From Stenotrophomonas maltophilia (GTDB lineage: Bacteria > Pseudomonadota > Gammaproteobacteria > Xanthomonadales > Xanthomonadaceae): a stretch of 64,000 nt of DNA. The DNA is taken from positions 3,427,001-3,491,000 of the forward strand of contig NZ_CP090423.1 of assembly GCF_023518235.1 (NCBI RefSeq). Reading direction: 5' to 3'. Under the pieces are notes generated by a model. It saw only the letters and a program-made list of their open reading frames with translations, was not told the origin of the DNA and searched no databases. The position numbers and the translations under genes were made by a program. Positions 18,404 through 26,995 of the stretch are shown piece by piece. The stretch's first letter is position 1; every line of letters begins with the position of its first letter.

Positions 18404-19147
18404 ATGATCGAATTCTCCATCGTCGACTGGGCCGCCTGGGCGCCCGGCCTGAGCGAGCGCAGCCAGTGGCTGCGCTGGGCCGAGGCACCGTACCTGCCGC
18501 AGGGCGAGGACACCCCGGCGCTGGCCGAGGTGCCGGCGATGCAGCGCCGCCGTATCGAGCGGCTGGGCCGGATGGCGATCCAGGCCGCGTGCTGGTGCGA
18601 GGACGGGCAGGGCGCTGACAGCCAGGTGCCGCTGGTGTTCGCCAGCCGCCATGGCGACGTCGCCCGATCCATGGACCTGCTGTCCGCATTGATCGGCGAA
18701 CAACCGTTGTCGCCGACCGGGTTCGGCCTGTCGGTGCACAACGCGATCGCCGCGCTGTACTCGATCGCCCGTGGCCACCGCGGCAACTACCTGGCGCTGG
18801 CCGCCGGGCAGTCCACTGTGGAGGCCGCCTGTCTGGAGGCCGCCGGCCTGCTGGCCGATGGCGCCCGCGAAGTGCGGGTGGTGGTCTATGAATCGCCGTT
18901 GCCGCGTATTTACGCGACGTTCGCCGATGAACCCGACCCGTTCTTCGCCTGGTGCTGGCGACTGACCGCGCCCGCCGTGGGCCATCCGACCCTGTCGCTG
19001 CAGTGGCAGCCGGCCCAAGGCCAGGCCAGCACCGCGCCGGGCACGCTGCCGCACGCGTTGGACCTGCACCGCTTCCTGCTGTCCGCAGCGCCGGCGCTGG
19101 AGCACGTGACCCAGGGCCAGCGCTGGCGCTGGGGGCGTCGTGGCTGA
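18404..19147 (+). CDS. ketosynthase-like chain-length factor (aryl polyene)
   Basis: A 247-residue protein of the beta-ketoacyl synthase N-terminal-like family. It contains a ketosynthase-like half (PLVFASRHGDVARSMDLL, then PTGFGLSVHNAIAALYSIA) but has AAGQS in place of the active-site Cys, so it cannot condense by itself. In aryl-polyene systems the matching protein (ApeC type) pairs with a full ketosynthase to set chain length. It is the first gene of the operon and overlaps the next by 8 bp. The role is inferred from family and position. Confidence 0.85.
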   Translation: MIEFSIVDWAAWAPGLSERSQWLRWAEAPYLPQGEDTPALAEVPAMQRRRIERLGRMAIQAACWCEDGQGADSQVPLVFASRHGDVARSMDLLSALIGEQPLSPTGFGLSVHNAIAALYSIARGHRGNYLALAAGQSTVEAACLEAAGLLADGAREVRVVVYESPLPRIYATFADEPDPFFAWCWRLTAPAVGHPTLSLQWQPAQGQASTAPGTLPHALDLHRFLLSAAPALEHVTQGQRWRWGRRG

Positions 19148-19937
19148 GCTGCGGCGTCGCCTGGACCATGCCTGGCGGGTGTTCGGCACCGGCCTGAGCT
19201 TTGCCGCGTTCGGCGTGGGCGGCCTGCTGCTGGGCCTGCTGGTGATGCCGCTGCTGATGCTGATGCGTGACCCGATGGCCCGCCGCCGCCGGGCCCGCCG
19301 GGTGGTGCAGGCGGCCTTCGCCAGCCATGTCCGGCTGATGTGCCGGCTGGGGGTGATGACCCTGCAGATCGAGGGCCGCGAGCGCCTGCAGCGCGACGGC
19401 CTGCTGGTTCTGGCCAATCATCCGACCCTGATCGACGTGGTCTGCCTGATCGCGCTGCTGCCCAACGCCGACTGCGTGGTCAAGCGGGCCGTGGCCTGCA
19501 ACCCGTTCATGCGCGGCCCGGTACGGGCGGCCGGCTACATCTCCAACGACGACGGCGCCGGGCTGGTGGACGACTGCGTTGCGGCAGTGCAGGCCGGCGG
19601 CACCCTGGTCATCTTCCCCGAAGGCACCCGCAGTGTGCCCGGTCAGCCGCCCCGGCTGCAGCGGGGCGCGGCCAACATCGCCGTGCGCGGCCGGCTGGAC
19701 ATCACCCCGGTGCGGATCACCTGTACCCCCCCGACCCTGACCAAGGGACAGAAGTGGTATCGTGTACCCTCACGTCGCTTTCACGTTCGGCTGCAGATCG
19801 GCGAAGATATCCCGATCGCGCCTTTCCTGGCCGAAGACGACTCGCCAAGGGGGGATGCCTTGGCGGCACGCCGCGTTACCGAGCACCTTTCTCGTTATTT
19901 CGACCTGTCTGGAGAGCCGCCCCGTGCAAGCACTTGA
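19140..19937 (+). CDS. PlsC-type acyltransferase (aryl polyene)
   Basis: A 265-residue membrane-bound acyltransferase of the 1-acylglycerol-phosphate acyltransferase fold. The catalytic NHxxxxD motif is NHPTLID (about residue 93), with FPEGTRS near 160. One strong membrane segment lies at about 17-45. It starts at a GTG inside the end of the previous gene. In aryl-polyene clusters such enzymes are thought to move the polyene or a fatty acid onto a lipid anchor; the acceptor is not known here. The ACP gene starts before its stop. Confidence 0.88.
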   Translation: MAELRRRLDHAWRVFGTGLSFAAFGVGGLLLGLLVMPLLMLMRDPMARRRRARRVVQAAFASHVRLMCRLGVMTLQIEGRERLQRDGLLVLANHPTLIDVVCLIALLPNADCVVKRAVACNPFMRGPVRAAGYISNDDGAGLVDDCVAAVQAGGTLVIFPEGTRSVPGQPPRLQRGAANIAVRGRLDITPVRITCTPPTLTKGQKWYRVPSRRFHVRLQIGEDIPIAPFLAEDDSPRGDALAARRVTEHLSRYFDLSGEPPRAST

Positions 19938-20181
19938 GCACGAGATCAAGGAATTGATCATTTCCTCCCTTTCGCTGGAGGACATCACGCCGGAGGACAT
20001 CGATCCGACCGCGCCGTTGTTCGTTGAAGGCCTCGGTCTGGATTCGATCGATGCGCTGGAGCTGGGCCTGGCGCTGCAGAAGAAGTACGGTGTCAGCCTC
20101 TCGGCCGATTCGGAAGAAACCCGTCGCCATTTCTCCAGCGTGCGCGCGCTCGGCGAGTTCGTCGCCGCCCGCCAGTCGTAA
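19924..20181 (+). CDS. acyl carrier protein 1 (aryl polyene)
   Basis: An 85-residue ACP. The phosphopantetheine attachment site is the Ser in LGLDSIDALEL, about residue 39. It starts at a GTG that overlaps the upstream acyltransferase by 14 bp. In the pathway it would carry the growing polyene chain. It is one of two ACPs that follow each other, as in aryl-polyene clusters with separate ACP roles. Confidence 0.92.
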   Translation: MQALEHEIKELIISSLSLEDITPEDIDPTAPLFVEGLGLDSIDALELGLALQKKYGVSLSADSEETRRHFSSVRALGEFVAARQS

Positions 20182-20198
20182 CGGCGCCAGGAACTGCC

Positions 20199-20456
20199 AT
20201 GACCAAGAATGAACTGTTTGAACGCATCGTCAGCATCCTGACCGACAGCTTCGAGATCGAGCCTGCGCGGATCACCCCCGAGGCGCGCCTGTACGACGAC
20301 CTGGACATCGACAGCATCGATGCGGTGGACCTGATCGTGCAGCTCAAGCCGCTGCTCGGCCGCAACCTGCAGCCGGAAGCGTTCAAGGCCGTGCGCACCG
20401 TGCAGGACATCGTCGATGTCGTGCATGGGCTGTTGCCGGACCAGGCAGCCGCCTGA
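20199..20456 (+). CDS. acyl carrier protein 2 (aryl polyene)
   Basis: A second 85-residue ACP, with the attachment Ser in DIDSIDAVDL near residue 39. It differs clearly from ACP 1 outside the motif, so the two probably load different intermediates (starter versus extension, by analogy with known clusters). It has its own ATG at 20199. Confidence 0.92.
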   Translation: MTKNELFERIVSILTDSFEIEPARITPEARLYDDLDIDSIDAVDLIVQLKPLLGRNLQPEAFKAVRTVQDIVDVVHGLLPDQAAA

Positions 20457-20478
20457 CCGCAGCGCCGGCGGCTTCGCC

Positions 20479-21030
20479 ATGGCACGCGCACGCACCGTCG
20501 TGGTGGCCGCGATTTCGCTGGCCTACCCGCTGCTGGTGTACCTGGCGATGGGCCGTTTCGAGCCGCGCTGGCTGTCGCTGCTGCTGTTTGCCCTGGCGGT
20601 GCTGCGGGCGTTGAGCACGCGCCAGCCGCTGTGGTGGGCCGCCGCCGCCGGTACCGGCCTGCTGGCCGTGCTGGCCACCGTACTCAACCAGGCCCTGCCG
20701 CTGAAGCTGTACCCGGCGCTGGTCAACGCGGTGATGCTGGCGGTGTTCGGCACCAGCCTGCGTTTCGGCCCGCCGCTGGTGGAGCGCCTGGCGCGGCTGC
20801 AGGAGCCGGACCTGCCACCGTTTGCGGTGGCCTATACCCGCCGCGTCACCCAGGTCTGGTGCGGCTTCTTCGTTCTCAACGGCAGCCTGGCCCTGCTGAC
20901 CGCGCTGTACGCGTCGGACCGGGTCTGGATGCTCTACAACGGATTGTTGGCGTACGTGATGATGGGCGTGTTGTTTGCAGGTGAGTGGCTGGTGCGGCGG
21001 CGGGTCAAGGCGGCGCACGCGCATGGCTGA
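20479..21030 (+). CDS. polytopic membrane protein of the aryl-polyene cluster
   Basis: A 183-residue integral membrane protein with about five hydrophobic segments, including VVVAAISLAYPLLVYLAM at the start and MLYNGLLAYVMMGVLFAG near the end. It belongs to a family regularly found between the ACPs and the acyl ligase in such clusters (ApeG-like position). The function is unknown. It overlaps the next gene by 8 bp. Confidence 0.8.
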   Translation: MARARTVVVAAISLAYPLLVYLAMGRFEPRWLSLLLFALAVLRALSTRQPLWWAAAAGTGLLAVLATVLNQALPLKLYPALVNAVMLAVFGTSLRFGPPLVERLARLQEPDLPPFAVAYTRRVTQVWCGFFVLNGSLALLTALYASDRVWMLYNGLLAYVMMGVLFAGEWLVRRRVKAAHAHG

Positions 21031-22708
21031 GTGGATCGCCCTGGACCGGCTGCTGGTGGACCCGCAGCCGCAGCGCCGCATCGGCCTCTGCGAGGGCGAG
21101 GTGATCGATCACCCCCGCTTCCGGCAGCGGGTGCTGGCCTGGCGCGCGGCCTTTGCCGCCGCCGATGGTCGCGACTGGGCGCTGTACTTCGATGACGCGG
21201 TGGCCTTCGCGGCAGCGCTGTTCGGTGCCTGGCATGCCGGCAAGCGGGTGTTCCTGGCCGCCGACAACCTGCCGGCCACGCTGCAGGCGCTGCAACCGCA
21301 GGTGAGTGGTTTCGCTGGCGATGTGTCCGCCGATTACCGGCCGCTGGTGGCCTCGGCCATCGGCGGGGACGCTGCGCTGCAGGCGCTGGACGAGCGCGCC
21401 TGCGAGCTGTGTGTGTTCACCTCCGGCAGCACCGGCCAGCCCAGTGCGATCAGCAAGCGCATGGACCAGCTGACGCGCGAAGTGGACGCGCTGCAGGCCG
21501 CCTTCGGCGCGCAGCTGGAGGGCGCGCAGGTGCATGGCACGGTGTCCCACCAGCACATCTACGGCCTGCTGTTCCGCGTGCTGTGGCCGCTGGCCGCCGG
21601 CCGTCTGATTCATCCGCGCCGGTTCTTCCACGAAGACCTGGTGGGCGCGCTGGCCGGTACCGATACGGTGCTGGTGGCAACTCCGGCCCACCTCAAGCGC
21701 CTGCCCGAACAGCTCGACTGGGCCAGCCTGCATGGCCGCCTGCGCGCGGTGTTCTCCTCCGGCGGCCCGCTGCCGGAGGAGGCGGCGCGGCAGGTGCGGC
21801 AGTGGTTGGGCGTGGCCCCCACCGAGGTGTACGGCAGCAGCGAGACCGGCGGCATCGCCTGGCGCCGCTGGGACACCGACCTGCCGCCGTGGCAGCCGCT
21901 GCCGGGCGTGCAGTGGCGGATCGACGACGGCTGCCTGGCGGTGGCCTCCGCGCACCTGGAGAACGCCGACTGGTGGCGCACCCAGGATCGGGTGGAAGCG
22001 CTGGCCGATGGCCGTTTCCGCCTGCTGGGCCGCGCCGACCGCATCGTCAAGATTGAAGAGCGCCGCGTCTCGCTGGATGCGTTGGAGCGCGCGCTGCGCG
22101 AAGACGCCGAGGTGGATGACGTGCGCGTGCTGGTGCTGCCGGGCCAGCGCGAGCAGCTGGCGGCGGTGGTGGTGCCGGCCGACCGCGCGCTGCTGGACGG
22201 TGGCGATGCGGCGCGCCGCGCGCTCGGCCAGCGCCTGGGCGCGCGCCTGGCCTCTGCCCACGACGCGGTTACCCGGCCGCGCCGCTGGCGTCTGGTGCAG
22301 GCGTTGCCGATCAACGCGCAGGGCAAGGTGACCCAGGCCGCCCTGGCAACGCTGTTCCAGCCATTGATGCCCGAACCGGTGTGGGACCAGCGCAGCGCGG
22401 ACAGCGCCACCCTGCGCATGACCCTGGACCCGGCGCTGCGGCCCTTCCAGGGCCACTTCCCGCAGGCGGCGATCCTGCCCGGCGTGGCCCAGCTGGACTG
22501 GGCGGTGCGCTTCGGCCGCCAGGCGTTCGCGATGCCGGCGGGCTTCCTGCGCATGGACGCGGTGAAGTTCCAGCACGTAGCACGCCCGGGGGATGAGCTG
22601 ACCCTGCAGCTGGACTGGGATGCCGCGCGCGGAGTGCTCACGTTCCGCTATACCTCCCGCCACGGCGTGCATGCCAGCGGCAAGGTGGTGTTCGCCGATG
22701 TGGACTGA
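21023..22708 (+). CDS. acyl ligase fused to a hot-dog dehydratase (aryl polyene)
   Basis: A 561-residue two-domain protein. Residues about 1-440 are an AMP-forming acyl ligase: the ATP loop FTSGSTGQPSAISK lies near 133, YGSSETGG near 270 and GRADRIVK near 340. Residues about 455-561 form a hot-dog dehydratase-like domain with the FabA/FabZ segment FQGHFPQAAILPGVAQLDW. The ligase half would activate the aromatic starter acid and load it on CoA or ACP, and the second half would dehydrate 3-hydroxyacyl-ACP. In other aryl-polyene clusters these are two neighbouring genes (ApeH and ApeI types). Here they form one frame. Confidence 0.9.
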   Translation: MAEWIALDRLLVDPQPQRRIGLCEGEVIDHPRFRQRVLAWRAAFAAADGRDWALYFDDAVAFAAALFGAWHAGKRVFLAADNLPATLQALQPQVSGFAGDVSADYRPLVASAIGGDAALQALDERACELCVFTSGSTGQPSAISKRMDQLTREVDALQAAFGAQLEGAQVHGTVSHQHIYGLLFRVLWPLAAGRLIHPRRFFHEDLVGALAGTDTVLVATPAHLKRLPEQLDWASLHGRLRAVFSSGGPLPEEAARQVRQWLGVAPTEVYGSSETGGIAWRRWDTDLPPWQPLPGVQWRIDDGCLAVASAHLENADWWRTQDRVEALADGRFRLLGRADRIVKIEERRVSLDALERALREDAEVDDVRVLVLPGQREQLAAVVVPADRALLDGGDAARRALGQRLGARLASAHDAVTRPRRWRLVQALPINAQGKVTQAALATLFQPLMPEPVWDQRSADSATLRMTLDPALRPFQGHFPQAAILPGVAQLDWAVRFGRQAFAMPAGFLRMDAVKFQHVARPGDELTLQLDWDAARGVLTFRYTSRHGVHASGKVVFADVD

Positions 22709-23468
22709 CCCGGCCGTTGCCGGTGCCGCGTTCGCGCCACTGGTGGTGATTCCCGTCTACGACCACGAGCACGCCATCGCGGCGGTGGTCGATGGCGTGC
22801 AGGCCGCCGGCTTGCCCTGCCTGCTGGTCGATGACGGCTCGCACGCGTCCTGCGCGGCGGTGCTGCGTGCACTGGCACAGCGCCAGGGCGTCGACCTGCT
22901 GCGCCTGGACGTCAACCAGGGCAAGGGTGGGGCGATGCTGGCCGGCTTTGCTGAAGCCGGCGCGCGTGGCTACAGCCACGTGCTGCAGATCGATGCCGAC
23001 GGCCAGCACGATACCGCCGATCTGGCACGCTTCATCGAGGCTGCGCGTGCGCGGCCCGAGGCGGTGATCTGCGGCATTCCGGCCTACGACGCCAGCGTGC
23101 CGAAGGCGCGCCTGTACGGTCGTTACGCCACCCACATCTGGGTCTGGATCAACACGCTGTCGCTGCACTTGCGCGACACGATGTGCGGCTTCCGCGTGTA
23201 TCCGCTGCCACCGGTGATGCGCCTGATCGGCGAAGAGACCATCGGCCGGCGCATGGATTTCGACACCGAGATCATGGTGCGCCTCTACTGGCGGCAGCTG
23301 CCGGTCGAACACCTGGCCACGCGCGTGACCTATCCGTCCGATGGGGTGTCGCACTTCGATGTGTGGCGCGACAACCTGCGCATCAGCCGCATGCACACCC
23401 GCCTGTTCTTCGGCATGCTCTGGCGCGCGCCGCGCCTGCTGTGGCGCCGCCTGCGCGGGCAGGGTTGA
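22698..23468 (+). CDS. family 2 glycosyltransferase (aryl polyene)
   Basis: A 256-residue GT-A fold enzyme. The start PLVVIPVYDHEHAIAAVV, DDGSHASCAAVL and the metal-binding DADGQHDTADL (about residue 96) are visible. The C-terminal part has the basic, membrane-associating segments of polyprenol or dolichol-phosphate sugar transferases. It could decorate the polyene or its lipid carrier with a sugar, but the donor is unknown. The ATG overlaps the ligase-dehydratase stop by 11 bp. Confidence 0.88.
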   Translation: MWTDPAVAGAAFAPLVVIPVYDHEHAIAAVVDGVQAAGLPCLLVDDGSHASCAAVLRALAQRQGVDLLRLDVNQGKGGAMLAGFAEAGARGYSHVLQIDADGQHDTADLARFIEAARARPEAVICGIPAYDASVPKARLYGRYATHIWVWINTLSLHLRDTMCGFRVYPLPPVMRLIGEETIGRRMDFDTEIMVRLYWRQLPVEHLATRVTYPSDGVSHFDVWRDNLRISRMHTRLFFGMLWRAPRLLWRRLRGQG

Positions 23469-23469
23469 G

Positions 23470-24411
23470 ATGGCGACCACGCACGACGCCCCGCACTGGG
23501 CCGACATCGGCGAGTCCACCTCGGTGGCCGGCGTGCTGTTCCTATGCTGGGTGCACCGCTGGTTCGGGCGCTGGCCATTCCGCCTGTGCGTGTGGCCGGT
23601 GGTGACCTGCCACTGGCTCGGCAACCGTGTCGGCCGCCAGGCCTCGATGCAGTACCTGCAGCGCCTGCAGGCGCACAGCGGCGTGCTCGGCCGCGCACCT
23701 ACGCGGCGCGACAGCCTGCGCCACTTTTTCGCCTTCGCCGACACGATGCTGGACAAGATCCTCGGCCTGGGCGGGCGCTACCCGCCCGAACGCATCCACC
23801 TGCACCGCGATCTGGTGCTGGACAAGATCGCGCGCCGCGAAGGCGGGTTGATCCTGACCGCGCATATCGGCTGCCTGGAACTGTGCCAGGTGCTGGCCGA
23901 GCAGGTGCCGGGGTTCCGCATCACCGTGCTGGTGCACACCGCGCATGCGCAGCGCTTCAACCGCCTGCTGCAGCGGCTGGACCCGCTGGCAGCGGTGGAG
24001 CTGGTGCAGGTCACCGAAATGGGACCGGCCACCGCGGTGATGCTGGCCGAGCGGGTGGCGGCCGGTGGCTTCGTCGCCATCGTCGGCGACCGCACGCCGG
24101 TGCAGGGCGGCCGCAGTGTCACCGCCGATTTCCTCGGTCATCGTGCGCCGTTCCCGATCGGCGCCTATGTGCTGGCCGCCGCGCTGGGCTGCCCGGTCTA
24201 CACCATGGCCTGCCTGCATCAGGGCGAGGGCTATCGGGTGGCGTTTGAACAGTTCGCCGAACGCATCGTGCTGCCGCGTGGTTCGCGCGATGCCGCACTG
24301 GCCGAACAGGCCCAGCACTTCGCGCGCTGGCTCGAACTCCAGGTCATCCAGTCGCCGTTGGACTGGTTCAATTTCTTCCCCTTCTGGGATCAGGCTCCGC
24401 ATGACGACTGA
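23470..24411 (+). CDS. LpxL/HtrB-type acyltransferase (aryl polyene)
   Basis: A 313-residue protein of the lipid A acyltransferase superfamily. The family's HxxxxE/D catalytic pair is seen as HIGCLE near residue 135, with GDRTPVQGG near 205. One membrane segment lies at about 20-50. Like other homologues in aryl-polyene clusters it may transfer the polyene acyl chain to a lipid or sugar-lipid acceptor. It starts 1 bp after the glycosyltransferase stop and overlaps the ammonia-lyase start by 11 bp. Confidence 0.87.
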   Translation: MATTHDAPHWADIGESTSVAGVLFLCWVHRWFGRWPFRLCVWPVVTCHWLGNRVGRQASMQYLQRLQAHSGVLGRAPTRRDSLRHFFAFADTMLDKILGLGGRYPPERIHLHRDLVLDKIARREGGLILTAHIGCLELCQVLAEQVPGFRITVLVHTAHAQRFNRLLQRLDPLAAVELVQVTEMGPATAVMLAERVAAGGFVAIVGDRTPVQGGRSVTADFLGHRAPFPIGAYVLAAALGCPVYTMACLHQGEGYRVAFEQFAERIVLPRGSRDAALAEQAQHFARWLELQVIQSPLDWFNFFPFWDQAPHDD

Positions 24412-25951
24412 CGCCGTACCCGTGTGCCGCTTTGGCGATGCACCGTTGACCATCGAAGACGTGGTGGCCCTGGCCCAGCGCCAGTGCGAGGCCGCACTGA
24501 GCGACGCCCCGGCGTTCCGCGCGCATATCCAGCGCGGCGCCGATTTCCTCGACCGCCTGCTGCGCGAGGATGGCGTGATCTACGGCGTGACCACCGGCTA
24601 CGGCGACTCGTGCACGGTGAACATCCCGCCGGCGCTGGTGGCCGAACTGCCGCACCATCTGTACACCTATCACGGCTGCGGCCTGGGCCGTTACCTGGAC
24701 CCGGTCGAGACCCGCGCGGTGCTGGCCGCGCGCCTGGCGTCGCTGGTGCGCGGCATGTCCGGTGTCAGCGTGCCGCTGCTGGAAGGCCTGGCCACGCTGC
24801 TGCAGCACGACGTGCTGCCGATGATTCCGGCCGAGGGTTCGGTTGGTGCCAGTGGCGACCTGACCCCGCTGTCGTACGTGGCGGCGGTGCTGTGTGGCGA
24901 GCGCGAGGTGCTGTTCGAAGGCCAGGTGCAGCCGGCTGGCCCGGTGCTGGCGAAGATCGGCATGACCCCGCTGAAGCTGCGGCCGAAGGAAGGCCTGGCG
25001 ATCATGAACGGCACCGCGGTGATGACCGGCCTGGCCTGCCTGGCCTGGCAGCGCGCCGATTACCTGGCGCGCATGGCCACGCGCCTGACCGCGTTCAACG
25101 TGCTGGCCAGCGACGGCAATGCGCACCACTTCGACCAGACCCTGTTCGCGGCCAAGCCGCACCCGGGCCAGGGCCGCATCGCTGCACGCCTGCGCAGTGA
25201 CCTGCACAGCGAACGTCCGCCGCGCAACGAACAGCGCCTGCAGGACCGCTACTCGCTGCGCTGCGCACCGCACGTGATCGGCGTGCTGGAAGACAGCCTG
25301 CCGTTCCTGCGCCAGCTGATCGAAACCGAGCTGAACAGCGCCAACGACAATCCGCTGATCGACGCCGACGGCGAGCGCATCCTGCACGGTGGCCACTTCT
25401 ACGGCGGCCACATCGCGCTGGCGATGGATACCCTGAAGAACACCGTGGCCAATGTCGCCGACCTGCTCGACCGCCAGCTGGCGCTGGTGGTCGATGCCCG
25501 CTACAACCACGGCCTGCCGGCCAACCTGTCGGCGGCCACCGGCCCGCGCGCGGCGATCAACCATGGCCTGAAGGCGCTGCAGATCAGCGTGTCGGCCTGG
25601 ACCGCCGAAGCGCTGAAGCAGACCATGCCGGCCTCGGTATTCTCGCGTTCCACCGAATGCCACAACCAGGACAAGGTCAGCATGGGCACCATCGCCGCGC
25701 GCGACTGCCTGCGCGTGATCGAGCTGACCGAGCAGGTGGTGGCCGCGATGCTGATTGCCGCGCGCCAGGGCCTGGCCCTGCGCGAGCGGGTTGGCCTGAA
25801 TGCGCAGCTGCATGGCAGTCTGGCCGACATGTACGCCGAACTGGGGCAGCGCATCGCCCTGATCGAAGAAGACCGCGCGCTGGATCGCGAACTGCGGGAA
25901 CTGCTGGTGGAGATCCGCGCGCAACGCTGGGAACTGTATGCCGGTGAATGA
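24401..25951 (+). CDS. aromatic amino acid ammonia-lyase (MIO enzyme)
   Basis: A 516-residue HAL/PAL/TAL-family lyase. The prosthetic group forms from Ala150-Ser151-Gly152 in GSVGASGDLTPL. The catalytic Tyr is in YGVTTGYG (Tyr61), and SANDNPLI and ECHNQDKVSMGT are also present. It removes ammonia non-oxidatively from an amino acid. The selectivity loop reads PHHLYTYHG (residues 84-92); a His-Leu pair at this place favours Tyr in bacterial tyrosine ammonia-lyases, while Ser-His marks histidine enzymes. A role in making 4-coumarate as aryl starter is therefore plausible but not proven. It overlaps the thioesterase gene by 14 bp. Confidence 0.92.
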   Translation: MTTDAVPVCRFGDAPLTIEDVVALAQRQCEAALSDAPAFRAHIQRGADFLDRLLREDGVIYGVTTGYGDSCTVNIPPALVAELPHHLYTYHGCGLGRYLDPVETRAVLAARLASLVRGMSGVSVPLLEGLATLLQHDVLPMIPAEGSVGASGDLTPLSYVAAVLCGEREVLFEGQVQPAGPVLAKIGMTPLKLRPKEGLAIMNGTAVMTGLACLAWQRADYLARMATRLTAFNVLASDGNAHHFDQTLFAAKPHPGQGRIAARLRSDLHSERPPRNEQRLQDRYSLRCAPHVIGVLEDSLPFLRQLIETELNSANDNPLIDADGERILHGGHFYGGHIALAMDTLKNTVANVADLLDRQLALVVDARYNHGLPANLSAATGPRAAINHGLKALQISVSAWTAEALKQTMPASVFSRSTECHNQDKVSMGTIAARDCLRVIELTEQVVAAMLIAARQGLALRERVGLNAQLHGSLADMYAELGQRIALIEEDRALDRELRELLVEIRAQRWELYAGE

Positions 25952-26369
25952 ACACACGGAACTGGTCGGGGAAATCACCCTGACCCCCGCCTTCCATGAC
26001 TGCGATCCGATGAACGTGGTCTGGCATGGCAACTACTTCAAGTACCTCGAGATCGCGCGCTGCGCACTGCTCGGCCGCTACGACTACGACTACCCGCAGA
26101 TGCTCGAATCGGGCTACCTGTGGCCGGTGGTCGATGCGCGGGTGAAGTACGTGCGCCCGCTGCTGTTCAACCAGGCGCTGCGCGTGGTCGCGCGCATCGT
26201 GGAATGGGAGAACCGGCTGAAGATCGAGTACGAGATTCTCGATGCGGAAAGCGGCCAGGTGCTGACCCGCGCGATGACCATCCAGGTCGCGTTGGACGCG
26301 GCCAGCAAGGAAATGTTGTACCAGTGCCCGCCGGTACTGTGGGAACGCCTGGGAGTGCCTGCGCCGTGA
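25938..26369 (+). CDS. acyl thioesterase, 4-hydroxybenzoyl-CoA thioesterase type
   Basis: A 143-residue hot-dog protein. The active-site Asp is in FHDCDPMNVVWHGNYFKYLE (the D-x-x-x-x-V-x-H-x-x-Y pattern of YbgC/4HBT proteins). It would release acyl chains from ACP or CoA, as proofreader or product-release enzyme of the polyene pathway (ApeK-like role). The gene overlaps both neighbours by a few bases. Confidence 0.9.
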   Translation: MPVNEHTELVGEITLTPAFHDCDPMNVVWHGNYFKYLEIARCALLGRYDYDYPQMLESGYLWPVVDARVKYVRPLLFNQALRVVARIVEWENRLKIEYEILDAESGQVLTRAMTIQVALDAASKEMLYQCPPVLWERLGVPAP

Positions 26370-26995
26370 CGATGCTTGCCCGTGTTTCGAGCGTGCTGCT
26401 GTGCGCGCTGCTGCTGGTGGCCGTACCGCGTGTACAGGCGGCCGACCCCGCCGTCGATGCGATCACCCAGGCGGTGGCGCGGCCCGACGTGCTGCGTGGC
26501 CAGTTCAGCCAGGAAAAACAGGTCAGCGGCTTCAAGAACCCGCTGCGCTCGCAGGGCCGGTTCGTGGTCGCGCGCCAGCACGGCGTGATCTGGACCACGC
26601 TCAAGCCGTTCCCTTCTGAAGTGGTGGTCACTGCCGACCGCATCCTCAGCCGCCAGCGCGATGGCAGCACCCGCGTCGAGCTCGACGCGCGGCAGCAGCC
26701 GGCGATGCGTTCGGTCAACGCGATCATGTTCGCGCTGATGAGCGGCGACGTGCAGGCGCTGTCCAGCCAGTTCAATGTTGCTGCCAGCCGCGAAGGGCAG
26801 GGCTGGCGACTGCGCCTGACACCGAAGTCGGCAATGCTGGCCAAGGCCTTCGAATCGCTGACCTTGCAGGGTGACCGCTATGTGCGCCAGGTGGAGATCG
26901 TCGAGGCCAACAAGGACCGCACGCAGATCCAGTTCAGCGCGTTGAGCGAGGCCCCGGCCACGCTGGACCCCGATGAGGCACGCCGCTTTGAGTGA
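26366..26995 (+). CDS. LolA-like periplasmic lipid carrier (aryl polyene)
   Basis: A 209-residue protein with a signal peptide (SSVLLCALLLVAVPRVQA) and a LolA-type fold (RGQFSQEKQVSGFKNPLRSQ, GRFVVARQHGVIWTTLKPF). LolA proteins shield lipid chains across the periplasm. In this operon it probably helps bring the lipid-linked polyene to the outer membrane together with the MMPL exporter and the lipoprotein downstream. The start is a GTG inside the upstream stop; an ATG two codons later is an alternative. Confidence 0.9.
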   Translation: MTMLARVSSVLLCALLLVAVPRVQAADPAVDAITQAVARPDVLRGQFSQEKQVSGFKNPLRSQGRFVVARQHGVIWTTLKPFPSEVVVTADRILSRQRDGSTRVELDARQQPAMRSVNAIMFALMSGDVQALSSQFNVAASREGQGWRLRLTPKSAMLAKAFESLTLQGDRYVRQVEIVEANKDRTQIQFSALSEAPATLDPDEARRFE

